Position numbers and translations under genes: made by a program. Shown here piece by piece: positions 4,896 to 6,998 of a stretch of 6,998 nucleotides of DNA; position 1 is the first letter of the stretch; each line of letters begins with the position of its first letter. The notes under the pieces are model-generated. The model was not told the DNA's origin. It was given only the letters and a program-made list of their open reading frames with translations, and ran no database searches. Source of the DNA: an uncultured Brevibacterium sp. Lineage in GTDB: Bacteria; Actinomycetota; Actinomycetes; Actinomycetales; Brevibacteriaceae. Location: positions 1 to 6,998 of the forward strand of contig CABTZC010000109.1 of assembly GCA_902489185.1 (NCBI GenBank). The letters are read 5' to 3'.

Positions 4896-6539
4896 CTAAA
4901 GCTTCTTCACCGTTAACTTCTGGATCAGCCCGGCCGCGTTGAGTTTCATGGTCACTTCGCGCCCACGCCGCTGACCATCGCGCTCTTCGCCCCACACTTT
5001 CCAGGTGGCCTCGTGCGCATTCATCCACGTGACCTCAACGCCATCCGACCCAGCAGCCACCGGACCGTCACCACCCACATACTCACGCACCTCAGCCCAG
5101 TGCGTCAGACGCTCAGCCCGGGGCACATCCATGTCCATGTTGTCCGAAAACACCTGGTCAACCCCCGAATCATCACACGCAGCAATCATCCGTTCGGCCT
5201 GTGCAGCCCGCTCGCGCGCCTCTTGCGACGGCGCCAAACTGCACACCGGGTCCACCGCATACACAACGCCAGCCCCAGCGTCACCATCGCCCGCTCCAGC
5301 CCCCGAGGCGCCCGCAGCCTTGCGTGCCGGAGTCGCCTCCACCGCATCTTCCCTGGGCCACGCAACCGAACCGTCACCTCGGCCGCGCACATCCGAAACC
5401 AGCGCGTCGAGAGCGTTGGTGGCGACCACCTCGGCGGGGAAACCCGTCACATTCGCCAACAGCACGACCCCCGTGCCACTTGCCGCATGCCACCTCATGT
5501 GTAGCGAAAACCCGGGGTACCCGCCCGAATGCCCCACACTGTGCGCCAACTGCGTATCGAAATAACACCGCAGCCCATACCCGTACCCGGCAGTCACCAC
5601 CGCATCACGGGCGTTGCGCGTGACGCTGATGAGCCGGTGTGCTTGTTGCAGGTCGGCCAGGATCCGGCGCCACTTACGCTGCTCGCGCGGGTTGGCACCC
5701 AGGGGAAAACCGCCGAGGTGACCCCCACCTTCCCCGCCGGCCCCACCTGCCGCGGCGATCGGCCCAGCGGCGTCACCAGCCGACTCACCGGCCTCGAGGC
5801 TTCCGTCTACAGCCGTCATGAGAACACTGACCCAGCGGGCGACATCGCGCACCGAGGACGCCAACCCGCCAATCGCTGAGAACGCACCGGGCAACGTGAA
5901 CGGTTGTGGCTCCAGCTCGCCCGTCAAAGTCTTCCGATACCCCGTGACCAGCCTCTCCTGGTCCAGCTCACGGACATCAAACCCCGTGGATTCCAACCCC
6001 AGGGGTGTGAGCAGATGAGTGGCGACCACCTCGGTAAATTCCCGGCCCGTGGCCGCCTCCACGAACGCACCCAACAGCGCGTACCCGTAGTTGGCGTACT
6101 CATACCCGGTACCGGCCGCAAAGTTAGTGCTCGCAGGCCGCCTCATCAACTCACGCATGCCGGCGTCACTCAAGGACTCTAAACGGTCAGCCCACGGGTC
6201 GTCATTAGGCAGCCCCGTTGACATGGTCAACGCATCGCGCACCGTCATCCCGGCAGCCCACTGCGATTCCCGCAGGTCAGGCAACCAGTCCACCAACTCG
6301 TCATCCAAAGAAGGCACGGCACCGGTCACCGGAATGACACCTCGGCACACACCCAACACCGCAGCCGCCGTAAAGGACTTGGTCATGGACGCGATCCGGA
6401 AGATCGCATCCGGGTCACGCTGCGCAACCAACCGGCCACCGGACACGATCCCGTAGGCCAGTTGCGTGACACCTCCCGCCGATGCCTCGGCCTCTAACTC
6501 TTCGCACACCTGAGTGAGCACAGACGGGGCGAATGACAC
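4896..6539 (-). CDS. Serine hydrolase, class C beta-lactamase/esterase family, with C-terminal extension
   Basis: A 547-residue protein. The three signature sites of the serine beta-lactamase-like fold are present: SMTK at 51-54 (nucleophile Ser51 and Lys54), YAN at 148-150 (Tyr148), and HSG at 337-339 in GHSGGYPGF, in place of KTG. The HSG version is common in esterases, D-aminopeptidases and other hydrolases of the family rather than true beta-lactamases. There is no signal peptide, so the enzyme is predicted to be cytoplasmic. A Gly/Ala-rich insertion (about 245-280) interrupts the domain. The family domain ends near residue 385; a low-complexity Ala/Gly linker (about 398-424) leads to a domain of about 115 residues (DPVCSLAPSQEARERAAQAE to KLTVKKL) with an NTF2-like or lipocalin-like flavour I cannot identify. 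The start is GTG at 6539, with GAAAGGA 6 nt upstream. The permease gene ends 69 bp before it with no terminator, so co-transcription is likely. Substrate unknown. The gene is extremely GC-rich (46 of 60 G/C in 5281-5340). Confidence 0.9.
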   Translation of the reverse strand: MSFAPSVLTQVCEELEAEASAGGVTQLAYGIVSGGRLVAQRDPDAIFRIASMTKSFTAAAVLGVCRGVIPVTGAVPSLDDELVDWLPDLRESQWAAGMTVRDALTMSTGLPNDDPWADRLESLSDAGMRELMRRPASTNFAAGTGYEYANYGYALLGAFVEAATGREFTEVVATHLLTPLGLESTGFDVRELDQERLVTGYRKTLTGELEPQPFTLPGAFSAIGGLASSVRDVARWVSVLMTAVDGSLEAGESAGDAAGPIAAAGGAGGEGGGHLGGFPLGANPREQRKWRRILADLQQAHRLISVTRNARDAVVTAGYGYGLRCYFDTQLAHSVGHSGGYPGFSLHMRWHAASGTGVVLLANVTGFPAEVVATNALDALVSDVRGRGDGSVAWPREDAVEATPARKAAGASGAGAGDGDAGAGVVYAVDPVCSLAPSQEARERAAQAERMIAACDDSGVDQVFSDNMDMDVPRAERLTHWAEVREYVGGDGPVAAGSDGVEVTWMNAHEATWKVWGEERDGQRRGREVTMKLNAAGLIQKLTVKKL

Positions 6540-6608
6540 GGTGGGTCCTTTCGTGAGGGTGGGGGTTGTGGGAGTTGCGGTTGTGTGCTTGGGAGTTGAT
6601 GCTTGCGA

Positions 6609-6998
6609 CTACTTCTTGGGCGCTTGGGACTTGCGCTGTTGGGCTTCGACCTCGTGCCGGTGCAGGTGCGCGTACGAGTCACCCAGCAGGGCTTTGAGGC
6701 CTTCGGTCCGGCCGATCTGCTTCTTCGCGGCGACCACGTAAAGCACGGCACCAATCGCACACCACACACCCAAAATGATGTACTCCGACGGCCATACCAG
6801 CGACGACCCCGTGCCCGGCACAATCGCCCACACGATCACCAGCAGCGCACCCACTCCACCGATCGCGGGCAGGAAGCCCCAGCGTGTGCGGTAAGGGCGC
6901 TCCAATTCCGGATACCGCCGAGGTGTCAGGTACTTCGCCAGCACCACCATGAACCATACGATCCCTAAGTACACGCCTCCGGTGTCCAGGAACCACAC
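6609..6998 (-). CDS. APC-family amino-acid permease, C-terminal part (5' end outside window)
   Basis: An open minus-strand frame of 130 codons enters from the right window edge; the GTG at the very edge is probably an internal valine, not a start. Three hydrophobic segments are visible: VYLGIVWFMVVLAKYL, then a segment around GGVGALLVIVWAIVP, and YIILGVWCAIGAVLYVVAA. Between the first two lies RRYPELERPYRTRWGFLPAIG, a charged cytoplasmic loop typical of the C-terminal end of amino acid-polyamine-organocation permeases, which import amino acids with a cation. The tail (KKQIGRTEGLKALLGDS to AQQRKSQAPKK) is hydrophilic and basic, as expected for a cytoplasmic C-terminus. The substrate cannot be deduced. 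Its position upstream of the serine hydrolase, and not far from an amino-acid oxidase, suggests an amino-acid or peptide utilisation setting, which is inference. Confidence 0.82.
   Translation of the reverse strand: MWFLDTGGVYLGIVWFMVVLAKYLTPRRYPELERPYRTRWGFLPAIGGVGALLVIVWAIVPGTGSSLVWPSEYIILGVWCAIGAVLYVVAAKKQIGRTEGLKALLGDSYAHLHRHEVEAQQRKSQAPKK

Noticed and set aside
4692..4916. Plus-strand frame of 74 codons across the operator and inverted-repeat region
   Set aside because: It starts inside operator 1 at a weak start with no ribosome site and is largely made of repeat sequence. Its SFPLNFP and EWEVKWEV parts could be a gene remnant, noted as a finding, but a functional gene is not supported.
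5005..5623. Several plus-strand frames opposite the serine hydrolase
   Set aside because: Pro/Ser/Thr/His-rich antisense frames typical of high-GC DNA; the opposite strand carries all catalytic motifs.

Overview
The window looks like a chromosomal stretch from a high-GC Gram-positive bacterium (Actinomycetota). The reasons are the GC-rich flanking genes with GTG starts, the short purine-rich ribosome binding sites, and the ImmA/IrrE plus PIN-like and Fic families found there. The genus cannot be fixed from the sequence.

Left flank (1-1858, minus strand): an FAD-dependent D-amino-acid dehydrogenase/oxidase of the DadA type, cut by the window edge at its C-terminus. It is preceded by an unrecognised acidic protein of about 208 residues. 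The two overlap by 4 bp (ATGA) and are almost certainly one transcription unit.

Centre (about 1990-4880): a visibly AT-richer block with the character of a small acquired defence or toxin-antitoxin module. On the plus strand lies an intact HTH + ImmA/IrrE zinc-peptidase protein (385 residues). Its stop codon overlaps the ATG of a PIN-like DUF4411-type toxin gene. Only the first 17 or so codons of that toxin are recognisable; the remainder has been replaced by unrelated, repeat-containing sequence. Convergent to it, on the minus strand, is an intact Fic-domain protein with an N-terminal inhibitory motif and a C-terminal winged helix. Its upstream region carries two near-identical palindromes 40 bp apart (a likely autoregulatory operator). 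Further upstream is a 19-bp inverted repeat built from 12-bp tandem units.

Right flank (4896-6998, minus strand, very GC-rich): a cytoplasmic serine hydrolase of the class C beta-lactamase/esterase fold with an unusual C-terminal extension, preceded by the C-terminal third of an APC-family amino-acid permease. Permease and hydrolase are probably co-transcribed.

The flanks suggest amino-acid uptake and oxidation functions. The centre reads as an orphaned antitoxin/regulator whose toxin has been lost, sitting next to a separately regulated Fic protein. The most interesting items are the truncated toxin beside an intact antitoxin, the twin operator, and the compound inverted repeat.
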